A DNA stretch of 64,000 bases from Crambe crambe (lineage: Eukaryota > Porifera > Demospongiae > Poecilosclerida > Crambeidae). Numbering within the stretch: position 1 is the first letter of the stretch; the number at the start of each line of letters is the position of its first letter. The stretch lies in the NCBI GenBank assembly GCA_963924555.1, contig OZ004581.1:5309338-5373337 (forward strand), given 5' to 3'. Below are positions 9,956 to 21,388 of this stretch, in pieces. The notes under the pieces are model-generated. The model was not told the origin of the DNA. It made no database searches and worked only from the letters and a program-made list of their open reading frames with translations. The position numbers and the translations under genes are program-made.

Positions 9956-11443
9956 ATCAGAGAGAGCAGTAGCTCTCTCTATGTAGGGATGACGCAGACG
10001 GCTGCGCACGCCGCCTATAGACTAATACAAAAGTGAAATTCTAGTTCCCCCACTTAGACTTAACAAAAGCTATTATGAATGATTATCCAGCCTACTATAA
10101 AGTGCAGACCAAGTTTCAGGACTAGGGAGCTTACTGTTTCAGAAATACGGCAAGCAGGTAAATTGCTGGATTCTTCTTCTCCATTATTCTTCTTCTTAGA
10201 CAACCATATCTCGCGAACCACTCAAGCTACAGCAAGTATTTCTGGATAAATCCACTCCAAATACTACCAACTACAATCTTTTCTACTAGTCGATCCTCTA
10301 AACATTAGAAGAAAAAAAGGAGACGCTAAAGAGCGGAGTACTTGACTAATTTAATTATTGGAAGCCATCTTTTCTATAAGGGAAAAATCATTTCCTGAAA
10401 TGAAAAAAGATGTAGGGATGACCACTGCTCAAAAAAGTAAGGAAACAAGGATGGAAATGGGATCAATCTTTGTGCTGTATATCCAGCCAACACTGAATCC
10501 CTACATATACGTACATTACTACACTATAATCTGAAGCTACCCGACGTATATGTAGGGATTGTTGGCTGGATATACAGCACAAAGATTGATCCCATTTCCA
10601 TCCTTGTTTCCTTACTTTTTTGAGCAGTGGTCATCCCTACATCTTTTTTCATTTCAGGAAATGATTTTTCCCTTACTTGTTCCTGATCTTTTTTCTTCTT
10701 TTTTATGGTTTTAGCTATGTATAGAGTTCATTCTTCTATGCGTATGCAGGGACAGATGAAAGAAGAATAGTTCTCCAATAGCATACCAGCCCACGAATCA
10801 AGGTGTTGTGTCATTGTTGAGCTATACTTGGAGGTCGAAGATGCTGAAATAGAGTCTACCGGTAGATGGATTGATGAATCTAAATCCCCGAGTTGATGCA
10901 GTAGTCTATCATCGTTATCTAGAGCTAGCTAGCTAGCTAGCTAGATAGCTGAGTAATATTATAATTTCGAATAATTGGATATCAAATACATGCGCATGCG
11001 TATTATAGAAAAAGATGGCTTCCTAATTGAATTAGTCGAGTGCTGTGCTCCGTAGTGTCTCCTTTTTCATCCACTGTTTTGAGGATCAACGAGTAGAAAA
11101 GATCGTAGCTGGTAGAATTTGGAGTGGATTTATCCAGAAATCATAGCTGTAGCTTGAGTGGTTCGAGAGATATGGTTGTCTAAGAAGAAGAATAACAACA
11201 ATAGAGAAGAAGAAGAATCCAGCGATTTACCTGGTTGCCGTATTTCTGAAACGGTAAGCTCCCTGGTCCTGAAACTTGGTCTGCACATTGTAGTAGGCTC
11301 TAGTAGGCTGGATAATCATTCACAGTAGCTTTTGTTAGGTCTAAGTGGGGGAACTAGAATTTCACTTTTGTATTAGTCTATAGGCGGCGCGCGCGGCCGT
11401 CCGAGTCATCCCTACATAGAGAGTGCTACCGCACTCTCTGATA
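9956..11443. mobile_element. R1 composite repeat with long inverted arms
   Basis: The ends carry TATCAGAGAG...CTATGTAGGGATGAC on the left and its complement GTCATCCCTACATAGAGAG...CTCTCTGATA on the right. The arms (about 9956-10379 and 10985-11443) are inverted copies, e.g. CAAGTTTCAGGAC...GGGAGCTTAC against GTAAGCTCCC...GTCCTGAAACTTG, and both contain GACAACCATATCTC. A fold-back MITE (10380-10672) occupies the centre. Partial R1 copies occur at 25395-26194, 40467-40880 and 49725-51145. No transposase is seen, so it is a non-autonomous DNA element of unassigned superfamily. Confidence 0.75.
10380..10672. mobile_element. Fold-back MITE (GGGAAAAA ends), copy 1
   Basis: An almost perfect hairpin: GATGTAGGGATGACCACTGC, ACAAGGATGGAAATGGGATC and ATATCCAGCCAACA on the left return as exact complements on the right, ending TTTTTCCC. 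The loop is about 50 bp around ACTACACTATAATCTGAAG. Other copies lie at 25900-26194, 40467-40753 and 50849-51145. Confidence 0.85.
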
Positions 11444-11819
11444 ATACGCATGCACATGTATTTGATATCCAATTATTCGAAATTATAATTGCAGCGAGCA
11501 AGCTGACTCTCGGGTCGTACGTACGTATGTGCCCCGAATTAGTAGTACTGCGTGTGCATAATGCACATGCTCCAATTGTAATTGAGCTAGATTGTTTTCT
11601 ACAGCCTTTTGTCATAATGTTGAGTTCCTACCCCTAGCTACTCATGAACGCGGGTGGTAGCTAGCAGCTAAGATAAATAGATTTTGACTGATTCAGGTAG
11701 TAACTGAAAAATACATGACAGATGAGAGTACTTATATCAAGCCTATGAATGAATATGATTGGTCAGCATGACTCATGAATGTCCTTATATGGTCATGTCA
11801 GGTCAGCAGTGTACATGGC
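11444..11819. other. Intergenic, R1-like start, no gene seen
   Basis: The first 50 bases repeat internal R1 sequence (CATGTATTTGATATCCAATTA). The rest is low-complexity, AT-rich DNA with no supported gene. Confidence 0.5.
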
Positions 11820-12683
11820 TAGTGGTTTCCAACATTCCTTCTCTCCTCTTTTGCTACGAAGCAGATCTGATACAAAGTTTCACAATAATCGTCTCCATCC
11901 TCTTCAGCCCATGCCTGGTGGGATAGACCATCAGCATTTCCATGCTGAAGTCCTGGTTTGTGTATGAGTACGAAGTCAGAGGGTTGGATAGCAAGAGCCC
12001 ATCTGGTGAGACGAGGGTTTGAGTTTTTCATAGTATTCAGGTATTTCAGTGCTTGATTGGTCAGTGACAATTTGAAATGGTCGTCTCACTAAGTGCAAAT
12101 CGAAGTGTCGGAGAGCTGCTACTATCCCCAAACATTCCTTCTCTATGGTGGAGTAGTTGCTCTCCCTTGGTAACAGCTTCCGGGAGTAAAACGCAACTGG
12201 TCTCTCTTGGCCTTTGTCATCTTGCTGGCTGAGCACTGCCCTAATCCCTTTCTCAGATGCATCAGTTTGCAATGTGAATATCTTTGTCTCGTCAGGGCAT
12301 GCCAAAATAGGCTTGCGACTCATCTCCTGTTTGAGTTGGACAAAATCTCCTTGGTCCACACTATGGTGTTCGGTCGATCCTTCTTGGTGAGATCCGAGAG
12401 GTCAGCAGTCAGGTTGGTCCCAGGAATGCCTTCACATCTCGCTTTGTTCTGGGTCGCTTGAACGCCATGGCTGCAACTTTCGCTTGCTCCAGCTTGATCT
12501 TGCCTCTTCCCACACAATGTCCCAAATATAGACACTCTTCCATGGCAAAGTAAGCCCTGGCTTTCAAGCCAGTTTTGTCTAGTCTCTGGAGAACATCCTT
12601 TAAATGCACAAGGTGGTCCTCCCAGGAGGTACTAAACACGATAATATCGTCAAGGTATGCACTGGCATACTGGTGGCATGGTC
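11820..12683 (-). mobile_element. Gypsy pol fragment (RT palm to RNase H), fossil
   Basis: On the minus strand: the RT palm box region (AYLDDIIVFSTSWEDHLVHL, near 12650-12600), RT thumb/connection (YLGHCVGRGKIKLEQAKVAA), and RNase H with LQTDASEKGIRAVLSQQ and VAFYSRKLLPRESNYSTIEK, ending in a tail like RLTRWALAIQPSDF and NADGLSHQAW. It stops abruptly at 12683 where an LTR begins. It is a broken fragment with several breaks. The normal Gypsy end (integrase) is not seen downstream. Confidence 0.8.
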
Positions 12684-12948
12684 TGTTGGGCTAGACAGAT
12701 GCCTGAGCACCAGTTATGCTAGTCCAAGCGTGAGTTGCGTAACAAGGAGATGATTTAGTTTCCAAATCTTGAATATTACAACTAACAGAACTGAATGACA
12801 CAGGTGCTTAAAACATAAATCAAGTGGGTGTGGCTTAGTTAGCTTGTAATGTCCTGTTCTATAAATAAATAATTATCATATATGACAAGGTATACTGTTG
12901 ATTAGGTCTTTATTGCAGCTGTGTCCTTTGTTGGGAGGCATCCCAACA
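12684..12948 (-). repeat. 3' LTR of the older Gmr1-like Gypsy
   Basis: Bounded by TGTTGGGCTAGAC (plus strand, 12684) and GGCATCCCAACA (12948), giving TGTTGG...CCAACA ends and a length of about 265 bp. A C-run (a polypurine tract on the minus strand) lies immediately beyond at 12950-12962, next to RNase H tail sequence, as expected of a 3' LTR. No second LTR of this sequence was found in the window. Confidence 0.75.
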
Positions 12949-13114
12949 TCCCCCCCCCCCTTCCTTGAGAAGGTCCCCTCCTTGAGAGGTGTCCCATGCT
13001 CTGCTGAGGCTGTCAGGAACTGTGTTCTTTCATCCAGGAATGTACTGGATGCTGTGAGGGAACTGCTGAATAACCGTGGCCCATCTCATTAAACGTTTGT
13101 TGTCGTTAACCATA

Positions 13115-14149
13115 TGTGACTCAATTTAGGAAAAGGGGGCACTTCACGCAAGATAAATTTTTGAGATATGCGCGTTTAAACTAGCCTTAGGTAAAAAAAT
13201 TATTTTTATCCACTTCTTTTCCCTTGCCTCCACAGTATCTTCAGTCCTTTATCTAACTTCCTGCCAAATTTCAGGAAGTAGGAAGGCTTTGAAGTAGGCA
13301 AGCGCTCGAGTTGAAGTGAGCTACCTCACCCGGAACTTATTTCACATCCTACGTGCCCAAATTTCAATCTTCAATTACGGAGGATGTATGAGCATAATGC
13401 GCGGAAATAAGGGAAATTCCCCACACAACAATAAAAATTCATATTGATGATTTCTACTGAATACAAAGTAGCTACACAGATATTTAGCTAGCTACAGATA
13501 GGAAGAGGTTGTGGTAGGAGCCATCCAACTTCAGATCCAGATATGGAGGTGCTGGATGAATTCTATGTCTCCTTCAACCCCAAGACAGTAGTCAAACACA
13601 GCCCAGATCCTACCAGTGTCTAGATTCCAACTCAGGCTAACACCACTTCCACAGGAATCAACCAATACAGCAGAGATAGGATCATAAAACTTACAAGTAC
13701 TATTAAAACTACTGATGTACAAACATCTATCTACCCAAACTTTACCTGATCATTATTCAGAACTTGTTCCATATCTAGCATGCCTCAGATAACCCAAGCG
13801 CTCAAAGATAACAACGTAGTAAAGCTAAGTCTACTTCTTCTCCACACAGCTGCTACACGAGGTGAGAAAAATTGAATGATGTCATCACGTTATACGGACT
13901 TACGTAAGGATTTACGGAGCATTGGGTATTGACCGGAAGTTCAATGTTTAGACGCCGTTTATTGCAAAACGCTTATTCAATCTTTCTCTGAGGTGATGCA
14001 CTTCAAGCGCTTATAGCTCCGCGGTGGTTTAAGATTTAGCCTCAAGCGTAGTATCGGTGAAATTCTAAGGTAATGAGCTATAGCGTGGTATTAATAACTC
14101 CATTTTAAATTTTTGCGTGAAGTGCCCCCTTTTCCTATAGCCTGTCACA
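13115..14149. mobile_element. TATGTGAC-family MITE, long form, copy 1
   Basis: Ends TGTGACTCAATTTAGG plus AAAAGGGGGCACTTCACGCA and the complement TGCGTGAAGTGCCCCCTTTT plus CCTATAGCCTGTCACA, flanked by TA on both sides (13113-13114, 14150-14151). It is 1,035 bp with no transposase. It interrupts the RNase H part of the older Gypsy: RNase H-like sequence resumes on both sides. The long copy at 20363-21386 is collinear through the interior (e.g. CAGTATCTTCAGTCCTTTAT, TATAGCTCCGCGGTGGTTTA). TA duplication fits Tc1/mariner-type integration, but this is not proven. Confidence 0.85.
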
Positions 14150-14333
14150 TATTATCCAAGTATAACAGTGGCTTGTGATCACTGTAGATGGTTGTATGTG
14201 AGCCATGTATAGGTACACTGCAAAATGCTTTAGAGCACAAGCAATAGCAAAGGCCTCAAGCTCAGTTGCTGAATAGTGAGCCTGTGCAGGTGCAAGCTGC
14301 TTGGTCCTGTATCTGTGTAAGGGCGGCACCAAT

Positions 14334-14553
14334 TGTTGGGCCTGGCCAGGAGCGGATCTGGCCAGCCAACTGACTTGAAGAGCGAGAGATACTTTAGAGG
14401 GCAAATATATTATTAATTCAAAGATCAACCAGCACTGAGCTAGATTACGTCACTGTCCTTAAGTAGTCTAATTATGTGTGGGTGTGGTTAATGTTCAATA
14501 ATTAGTTGATTGCTTCCTGCTTCCCTGGTCTGGTAGGCTGTCCTGGTCCAACA
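14334..14553 (-). repeat. 3' LTR of the young Gmr1-like Gypsy
   Basis: Runs from TGTTGGGCCTGGCCAGG to CTGTCCTGGTCCAACA, 220 bp. It is almost identical to 19940-20158. Confidence 0.92.
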
Positions 14554-14559
14554 CCTCCC

Positions 14560-17400
14560 CCTCCTTTTGGAGAGTGGACTTGCTGTGGAGAAGCCAAGTC
14601 CACTGGAGCTGTAGTGGGTCCATCTTGTGCTGGATTTCTGCTTAACCCATCAGCCACAACGTTGTCCTTTCCTCTCCTATACCTGATATCCAGGTCAAAC
14701 TGTTGGAGCTCCAGCCACCACCTTGCCACTCTTGGTGTGCTGTTCCTCATCGTCTTCAGGAACGATAAAGCTCTGTGATCCGTTGTTCTGTTGCCCATCA
14801 AATAGACAGCAAAGTGTCTTACAGCTTGAGATGTATCGCTAGGGCTTCCAATTCAGTGATACCATATCTTGTTTCTCTTTCCACCAGTTTCCTTGAATAA
14901 TATGCCACTGGCCTCAATTTGCCTTCCACTCTCTGCTCCAATACGGCTCCAATACCCACCCCATTGGCATCAGTGCTGAGCTCGAATGGCAGGTCTGAAT
15001 TTGTTGCAGTCAAAACAGGCACTTCAACTAAGGCTTGCTTCAGCTGGTCAAAAGCTTTGGCAGCCACACTAGCTTGTCTGGCTGTGCCTTCTTAGTCATA
15101 TCTGACAGGCAGGCAGCTGTGGTGGAATAGTTAGGTATAAACCTACGATAATAACCTGTAGATCCAAGAAAAGACATCAACTGTTTCTTGTTGGTTGGTA
15201 CTTGGATCTCAGCAATAGCTTTCACTTTCATCTCCTGCGGATTCAGTTGCCCATTACCCACTACATAGCCCAAGAACTCCACCATGCTTCTGGTGAACCT
15301 GCACTTTCTTACTTTGGCTGTGAGGCCCTTCTCCTTCAATTTGGTCAGTGCAACCCTCAAGTGTGTTAAGTGATCTGTCCAGGTCTGGCTGTAAATGGCC
15401 ACATTGTCTATATAAGCTGATAAATTCTGGAACAGCTGGTCCATCTCTCGTTGGAAGGCCGCTGGTGCCCCCTTTAAACCAAATGGCATCTTCTTGAATT
15501 CCCATTTTCCATTAGGTGTTACAAATGCTGTCTTACACTGATGTTCTTCCTTGACAGGGAACTGATAGTATCCTTGTGTGAGATCAAGTGTAGAGATGTA
15601 TCTTGCCTTGCTTACATCGTCGAGCAACTGTTCAATTTGGGGCAGAGGATATATATCAGGCTGTGTCACTGAATTTAGGTGCCTATAATCAATACACATC
15701 CTATTGGGCTTGGGCACGGGAACAATCGGGGATGCCCAAGGACTTGTGCTTGTTGTAATGATCCCAGTAGTCAGCAAAGTCTTGACTTGTTCTTCAATCT
15801 TGGTCCTCCACTTGTCTGGGAGCCTTCTGGGATACTGGGAGATTGGTTTGGCATCTCCAGTCTCTATGGCAAAAGGTTTCACATTGGCAGTTCCTGGTGT
15901 GTCACTGAACACCGTATTAAATTCCTGCAACAGCTGCTTCAATTCTATCTTCTTCTTTTCTTCCAGCTGGTCAGGTACTGCCATCCTTTTCCACTTTTCT
16001 TCAAAGTGCTCTTGATCCTGGCTCAACACAGGAACTTCTGTCTTGGTATCTCCATCTGCATGATGGCAGGCATGACTTGCAGGTAGTGTCTCTTCATCAA
16101 ATTCCTGTGAATCTTCTTTGGCTTTCTTCCACCAGCGTCCACCAGATACGTAGTGGCACTTAACTGCTTTAGGATCTTGAAAGGTCCTTGCCACTGGCAG
16201 GTTAGTGAATCCACGTCACCAGGCACCATCAGCAGTACAAGCTCTCCTGGTTTCAGCTGATCTTCTTTCTTGTTTTTATCATAATATGCTTTGGACTTGG
16301 TAGAGTTGAGAAATGTAGTCCACTATATTCTTTGGTGCTGGCTCCAACTCCTCCATATTCTGTCTCAAAGCTGACACTGGTGTTCTGGCATCCCTTCCAA
16401 ATAACAGGTGGAATGGCGAAATGCCAAAAGCAGCATGAGAAGCGGTTCTCGATGCCGTGAGTGTTTGTGGCAGGAGGTCATCCCAGTTGGACTTGGTTGC
16501 ACCAAGTTTATCCAGTGTCTTCTTCAACACTTGGTGGCTCCTCTCGAGCATACCATTCGATTCTGGGTGAAATGGGCTACACTTGATGTGCTTCACATTC
16601 AACATCTTCAGTAGTTTCTCCGTCACACCAGCCACAAAATTACTGCCATCGTCGGACAGGATCTCAGATGGAAGGCCGAACCTGGCAAACACTTCAAGGA
16701 GAGCATTGCATGTGGTACCAGCATCAACCCTCCTCAACAGTACAGCTTCCATATAGCGAGTGGCGAAGTCCATAATAGTCAGGATATAAGCATGTCCTCG
16801 TTTGGTCCTGGGAAGTTTGCCAATGTCAATTGCTATCTTGTCCCAAGGCCGGGAGACAACAGGAAGTGGGTGGAGAGGTTCCTTCCGGGTTTTCTTAAAA
16901 TTGAACTGTAGACATACTGGACAGGCCTTACAATGCTCTGTAATCTGTTTCCCCATCCTTGGCCAGTAAAAGTGGGTCTCAATCATCTTCTTCGTCTTTT
17001 TTGTGCCCATATGGCCAGTCTGGTTGTGTCCTGCCTTTAGAACAGTCGGTCTCAGTTGAGCAGGCACCACAATAGCCATCATGTCAGACTGCTCAGTTTC
17101 CTCCACTCCTTCTCCCCGTGGTTGCCTTTTCAAATACAATATGCCATCCACCACTTGGAACATTGAGTCCTGCTGTTTAGCAGCCAACAGCATATCTTCC
17201 AGTTCAGGATCCTGCTGCTGGTACTCAATCAACATATTTCTGGTTATAATAACTTCATTTTCATCTTCTGAATGATCATCTGCCTCGTCACAATCACTTG
17301 GAGTTACCTCACAATCATTTGCAGGTTGTTCTTCGTTTCGTTCAGAGCTCACTGGTGTAAGCACCACACCAGAGCTATCTGTAGCTGTCTGATCAGCTTC
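14560..17400 (-). mobile_element. Pol region of the young Gmr1-like Gypsy (IN-RT-RH)
   Basis: From 17.4 kb downward: an H2C2-type zinc-binding region (HNQTGHMGTKKTK ... CKACPVCLQF), an integrase core (PWDKIAIDIGKLPRTKRG; SPFHPESNGMLERSHQVL), then RT (CIDYRHLNSVTQPDIYPLPQ; YISTLDLTQGYYQFPVKEE; KMPFGLKGAPAAFQREMDQL; FLGSTGYYRRFIPNY), then RNase H ([36 protein letters not shown]) and a tail with [11 protein letters not shown]. Integrase therefore lies upstream of RT. This is part of the broken element described for 14334-20158. Confidence 0.9.
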
Positions 17401-19210
17401 CAACTGTGCTTGAGCCTTCTTAGCTTGGGTTGATTATCCTTGATTCCTAATTGATTCTGATTACTTCCCTGCATATCATTAACTGAAATTGTATTTCTTG
17501 GTTCCTTGCCAGACAGGCTCAGTGGCACAGCATCCGCACTCTCCCCTAGCACTTGGCTGCTAGTTTCTCCCGCCACCGGGTCCTTTGCAAATGTAACTCT
17601 CTTCTTATCACTCACGATCACATTAGCCTTCTCAATCATTCTGCTACTCTTCAATACTTCTGCTCTCTGCTGCATTAAGCCAAACTTCTTCTTTCTCCGG
17701 GAGGCTTTGGTATCCACAGGGTGCTTGGTAGGAGCATCTGTTGTTTGCTCCAATTTGAGTACTTCACCATCCTGGGTCTCCACTTTAAGAGCCCATGTAA
17801 CCTTTGCACCCGGTATGTACCTTCCCAAAATTACAGGAAATGTCATCCTGCTTGCTGGCACAACTGCAGCATAAAGCACAACAGCTCTCCCATTTATCAC
17901 AGCTGGTACTAAGGCAGTTGGGTAAGTAGTGGTATCTCCACCTGTTGCTGTGGCAATATGCACTTCCTCATTAAGCCTACTTTCTTCTAGTACCAAGCTG
18001 TCAGATACCACAGATATTGTGGCTCCGGAATCACATAACATCTCCCGTATCTCCATGCTCCCCACCATGCCAGGCACAGTTATTGGGTCATTAGGCATTT
18101 CAGCTAAGCTGGGAACATGGGCAACATTAACCTGCTTGAATTTAGGGCAGTCTCGTTTGAAATGGCCATATTTACCACAATGGTAGCATCTTCTGCTGGA
18201 TGCAAACCTGTTTTGGCCTCCATTACCCCCACTAGATACCTGGTTGCCAGGTGGGTTGCTAGGTGGACCTCCACTGGCTCCAGTCTCTGATATTTTCTCT
18301 TCTTTGATGGGAGCATTAACACCAGAGTTGATCAAATTCCTAAAGTCAGGTATTGAACAGTCATGTGTCTCAGGTGTTGATCGGTCAGATGACTGTTTCT
18401 GTCCTCTTCTGAACCTGTTAGGATTCCATTCTCCCTTCTTCATGTCTCCTCCTTGCTTCCTTTCTTCTGTTTGCTTGGGCTTGTAAGTCCATGGCTTGTT
18501 GGGGTCGTATTTGATCTCATCCACATCTTGAAGAGCCATGTATTTAGCCACCAAGTCAGCTGCATCATAAGCTGTCTTGGGTTCCTTTTCCCAGCAGTAT
18601 GCTTGCACTTCAGCTGGATACAGTTGGAGGAATTTCTCAATGGTGATTCTATCCAGTGTTTCTTCTGGTGTTGGTGCTAAAGCAAATCTCCTCCCAAGCC
18701 TTAATAGCTTAGTTACAGTTGTCCTGGCAGAATCTCCTCCCTGCTTGGTGTACTGCCAGTATGCTTTAGAAGCATATTTGGTGGTCTCATAAACGGTTGA
18801 AAGGAGTGTGCTCGTCAAAATTTCGATGTCAGCTTTGGCTTCGGCAGGTAGTCCTGATATAGCAATGGTGGCCTTAGCATTCAGTAGTGGCAGTAAATGC
18901 TTTGCTTGGGCTACTTTAGGGATTTCCCTACTCTTCATATTATCGAGGAATAACTCCAAATAATCTGCCACATCCTGGTCCTTGGCCATAGCAGGAGGTG
19001 GTGGGATGGCCTTCAATGCTTCTCTTCTGGCCTTCTCTTCTCTATCTTTTGCCCACCTTCTTTCCTGGTCTCTGTCATGCTTTTCTGCCTCTTCAGCTCT
19101 CCTTCTCTCAGCTTGCCTGGCCATCTCAGCAGCTTCTTTGTTGCTGTTGACTAATTCTCTCAGCAAGCTGGCCAGTGTTTGCTCTCTTTCTCTCTCTTTC
19201 TGCATATATC
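17350..19210 (-). mobile_element. Gag-protease region of the young Gmr1-like Gypsy
   Basis: The N-terminal third is a highly charged coiled-coil-like segment (many E/R/K; AERRRAEEAEKHDRDQERR). The middle has a capsid part with ITIEKFLQLYPAEVQAYCWE and AYDAADLVAKYM, which resembles the SCAN fold (family pattern FLxxLPxExQxWVxxxxPxxxxEAVxLVE). A single CCHC knuckle (CYHCGKYGHFKRDC) and a retropepsin-type active-site region (MLCDSGATISVVSDS) follow. The SCAN domain of vertebrate zinc-finger proteins is known to derive from Gmr1-like Gypsy gag. The SCAN similarity here is by eye only. Confidence 0.85.
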
Positions 19211-19599
19211 TCTTCTCTTTCTCTTTCTCAATTCTTCATCTCTTTTCTCTACTATGCTTAGCATAGTCTCCGTTCTCCTTTCATCCATCTCAGTTCTTCT
19301 CTCCTCACTTTCCCCCACCAGGCTAGACATTCTGGCTGTAATTTCATCTAGATACCTGTCTTCGCTGGGTGTGTATTCAGGCGCTCTGGATCCAGCTCTC
19401 TCTCGCCTGTTTCCACAGCATCCCCTGGTGTTTTTTGTAGATGCCTTGAGCTCTTGTGGTTTCTCTTGCTCATCTTGCTTTCTTGAATCGTGTACTCCAC
19501 TTCAACTGATGATTAGTCTCTCAGAGTTCTGTTCTCTGCTATCTTCTTTTCCAGATAGGTTTGCTTGTTCCACGAGTTATCTTCCACAACGAAGAAAAT

Positions 19600-19860
19600 C
19601 ACTACCCACCAAGGTTAGTCTTCTCCACAGGCTCCACACAGGATACCACATTTGCTTGCTCCACAAAGGAGGCTAGCCACAAAGGCTTAGTGCTGCTCCG
19701 TGCGAAGGAGTCATCGAATCCAGCCAAGAAGGCTTGCAGCTGCTCCGCGAAGGAGTCTTCGAATCCAGCCACGAAGGCTTGCAGCTGCTCCACGAAGGAG
19801 TCTTCAAATCCACCCACGAAGGCTTGTTGCTCCACGAAGGAGACTTCGCCAGCAGTCACT
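19600..19860 (-). repeat. 15-residue tandem repeat in the Gypsy 5' region
   Basis: A 45-bp unit (GAAGGAGTCTTCGAATCCAG then CCACGAAGGCTTGCAGCTGC) repeats three to four times. In the sense direction of the Gypsy (minus) it reads as QAFVAGFEDSFAEQL-type repeats in an open stretch. It lies between the 5' LTR and the gag region, so it is either part of an N-terminal gag extension or untranslated leader. Confidence 0.7.
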
Positions 19861-19939
19861 AAGAGCTGCTGCTATATCTTCTGGTAGCCGGGAAGCCGCT
19901 TTCGTTGGCTTCCTCCCCTTTTAAACCGCTGCCACCAAC

Positions 19940-20158
19940 TGTTGGGCCTGGCCAGGAGCGGATCTGGCCAGCCAACTGACTTGAAGAGCGAGAGATACTT
20001 TAGAGGGCAAATATATTATTAATTCAAAGATCAACCAGCACTGAGCTAGATTACGTCACTGTCCTTAAGTAGTCTAATTATGTTGGGTGTGGTTAATGTT
20101 CAATAATTAGTTGATTGCTTCCTGCTTCCCTGGTCTGGTAGGCTGTCCTGGTCCAACA
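19940..20158 (-). repeat. 5' LTR of the young Gmr1-like Gypsy
   Basis: 219 bp, TGTTGG...CCAACA ends. Followed in the sense direction by GTTGGTGGCAGCGG, the candidate primer-binding site. Near-identity with the other LTR indicates a recent insertion. Confidence 0.92.
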
Positions 20159-20362
20159 CCAATGCCTGTGGAACAAGCGTCTGTATAGAGGTGGTAAGGC
20201 TGTGTCAGGTCAGGAGCTGACAAAATAGGAGCTTCAAGGAATGCTTGTTTAGCCTTGTTGAATGCTGCATCCAGGGAAGGGTTCCACTGATTTTTTGGGG
20301 GGCTAGTACTGCCAGTTATAGCATTAAGAGGAGGTTGTGTTATGCTAACAAAGGCAGGTATA

Positions 20363-21386
20363 TGTGATATAATTTTAGAAAAGGGACCACTTCACGCAGG
20401 ATTCAATTTTGAGATATGCGCGTTTAAAGTTAGCCTTAGGTAAAATTAAATTTTTTATTCACTTCTTTTTTATTGCTTCCACAGTATCTTCAGTCCTTTA
20501 TCTAACTTCCTGCCAAATTTCAGGAAGTGGGAAGGCTTTGAAGTAGGCAAGCGCTCGAGTTCAAGTGAGCTACCTCACCCGGAACTTATTCCCCAAATTT
20601 TAATATTCAATTACGGAGGACGTAAGAGCATAGTGCGCGGAAATAAGGGAAAATCCCCACATAATGAATTTTCATATCGATGATTTCTACTGAATACACA
20701 ACTTAGCTACACATATTTAGCTAGCTACAGATAGGAAGAGGCTGTGGTAGAAGCCATCCAACTTCACAGGTCAGATCTGGAGTTGCTGAATGAAGTTCAT
20801 CTATCTCCTTCTCCAGGCCTGTTGACAATGAAAAACACAGCCCTGATCCCACCAGTGTCTAGATTCCAGCCCAGACAAACACTGCTTCCACACGAATCAA
20901 CTAATAAAGCTTAGAACATAGAGATAGGATAATAAAACTTACCAGTATTTTAAAACTACTGTACACTATGCATTTACAAACATCTATCTACCCAAACTTT
21001 ACCTGATCATTGTTTAGAGCTTGTCCCATGTCTTGCATATCTTAGATAACCCAAACGCTCAAAGACAAGAATGCAGTAAAGCTAAGTCTACTTCTTCTCT
21101 ACCCAGCTGCTACACGAGGTAAGAAAAATTGAATGATGATATGGACTCACGTAGAGATTTACGGAGAATTGGGTATTGACCGAAAGTTCAATGTTTAGAC
21201 ACGTTTATTGTACTGAATCTTTCTCAGAAGCGATGCACTTCTAGTGCTTATAGCTCCGCGGTGGTTTAAGATCTAGCTTCAAGCGTAGTATCAATGAACT
21301 TCTAAGGCAATGGGCTATAGCGTGGTACTACTAACTCCATTTTGAAATTCTGTGTGAAGTGGTCCCTTTTCTCAAATTGGGTCACA
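20363..21386. mobile_element. TATGTGAC-family MITE, long form, copy 2
   Basis: Ends TGTGATATAATTTTAGAAAA and the complement GAGAAAA...GGGTCACA on the right, flanked by TA (20361-20362; 21387-21388). It is 1,024 bp, non-coding, and collinear with 13115-14149. It interrupts the RT thumb region of the older Gypsy: RT-like sequence (FLDLIGYYRQ) ends at its right edge and thumb-like sequence follows its left edge. Confidence 0.85.
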
Positions 21387-21388
21387 TA

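Larger units (their letters stand above)
14334..20158 (-). mobile_element. Young Gmr1-like Ty3/Gypsy element
   Basis: A 5.8-kb minus-strand element with two LTRs, a 5-bp duplication CCAAT on both sides (14329-14333 and 20159-20163), a polypurine tract next to the 3' LTR (GGAGGGGGAGG on the minus strand) and TGGTGGCAGCGG just inside the 5' LTR as a candidate primer-binding site. Domain order is gag, CCHC knuckle, protease, integrase, RT, RNase H, so integrase precedes RT as in Gmr1-like elements. The LTRs differ by one visible base in about 220, so insertion is recent. It looks nearly full length but is broken, with about four breaks. It sits inside the RNase H region of an older Gypsy. Confidence 0.9.

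Noticed and set aside
15679-19887. Plus-strand open frames over the young Gypsy (15.7-16.1, 17.5-18.7, 19.0-19.9 kb)
   Set aside because: They are antisense to well-recognised gag-pol sequence and show no domains of their own.
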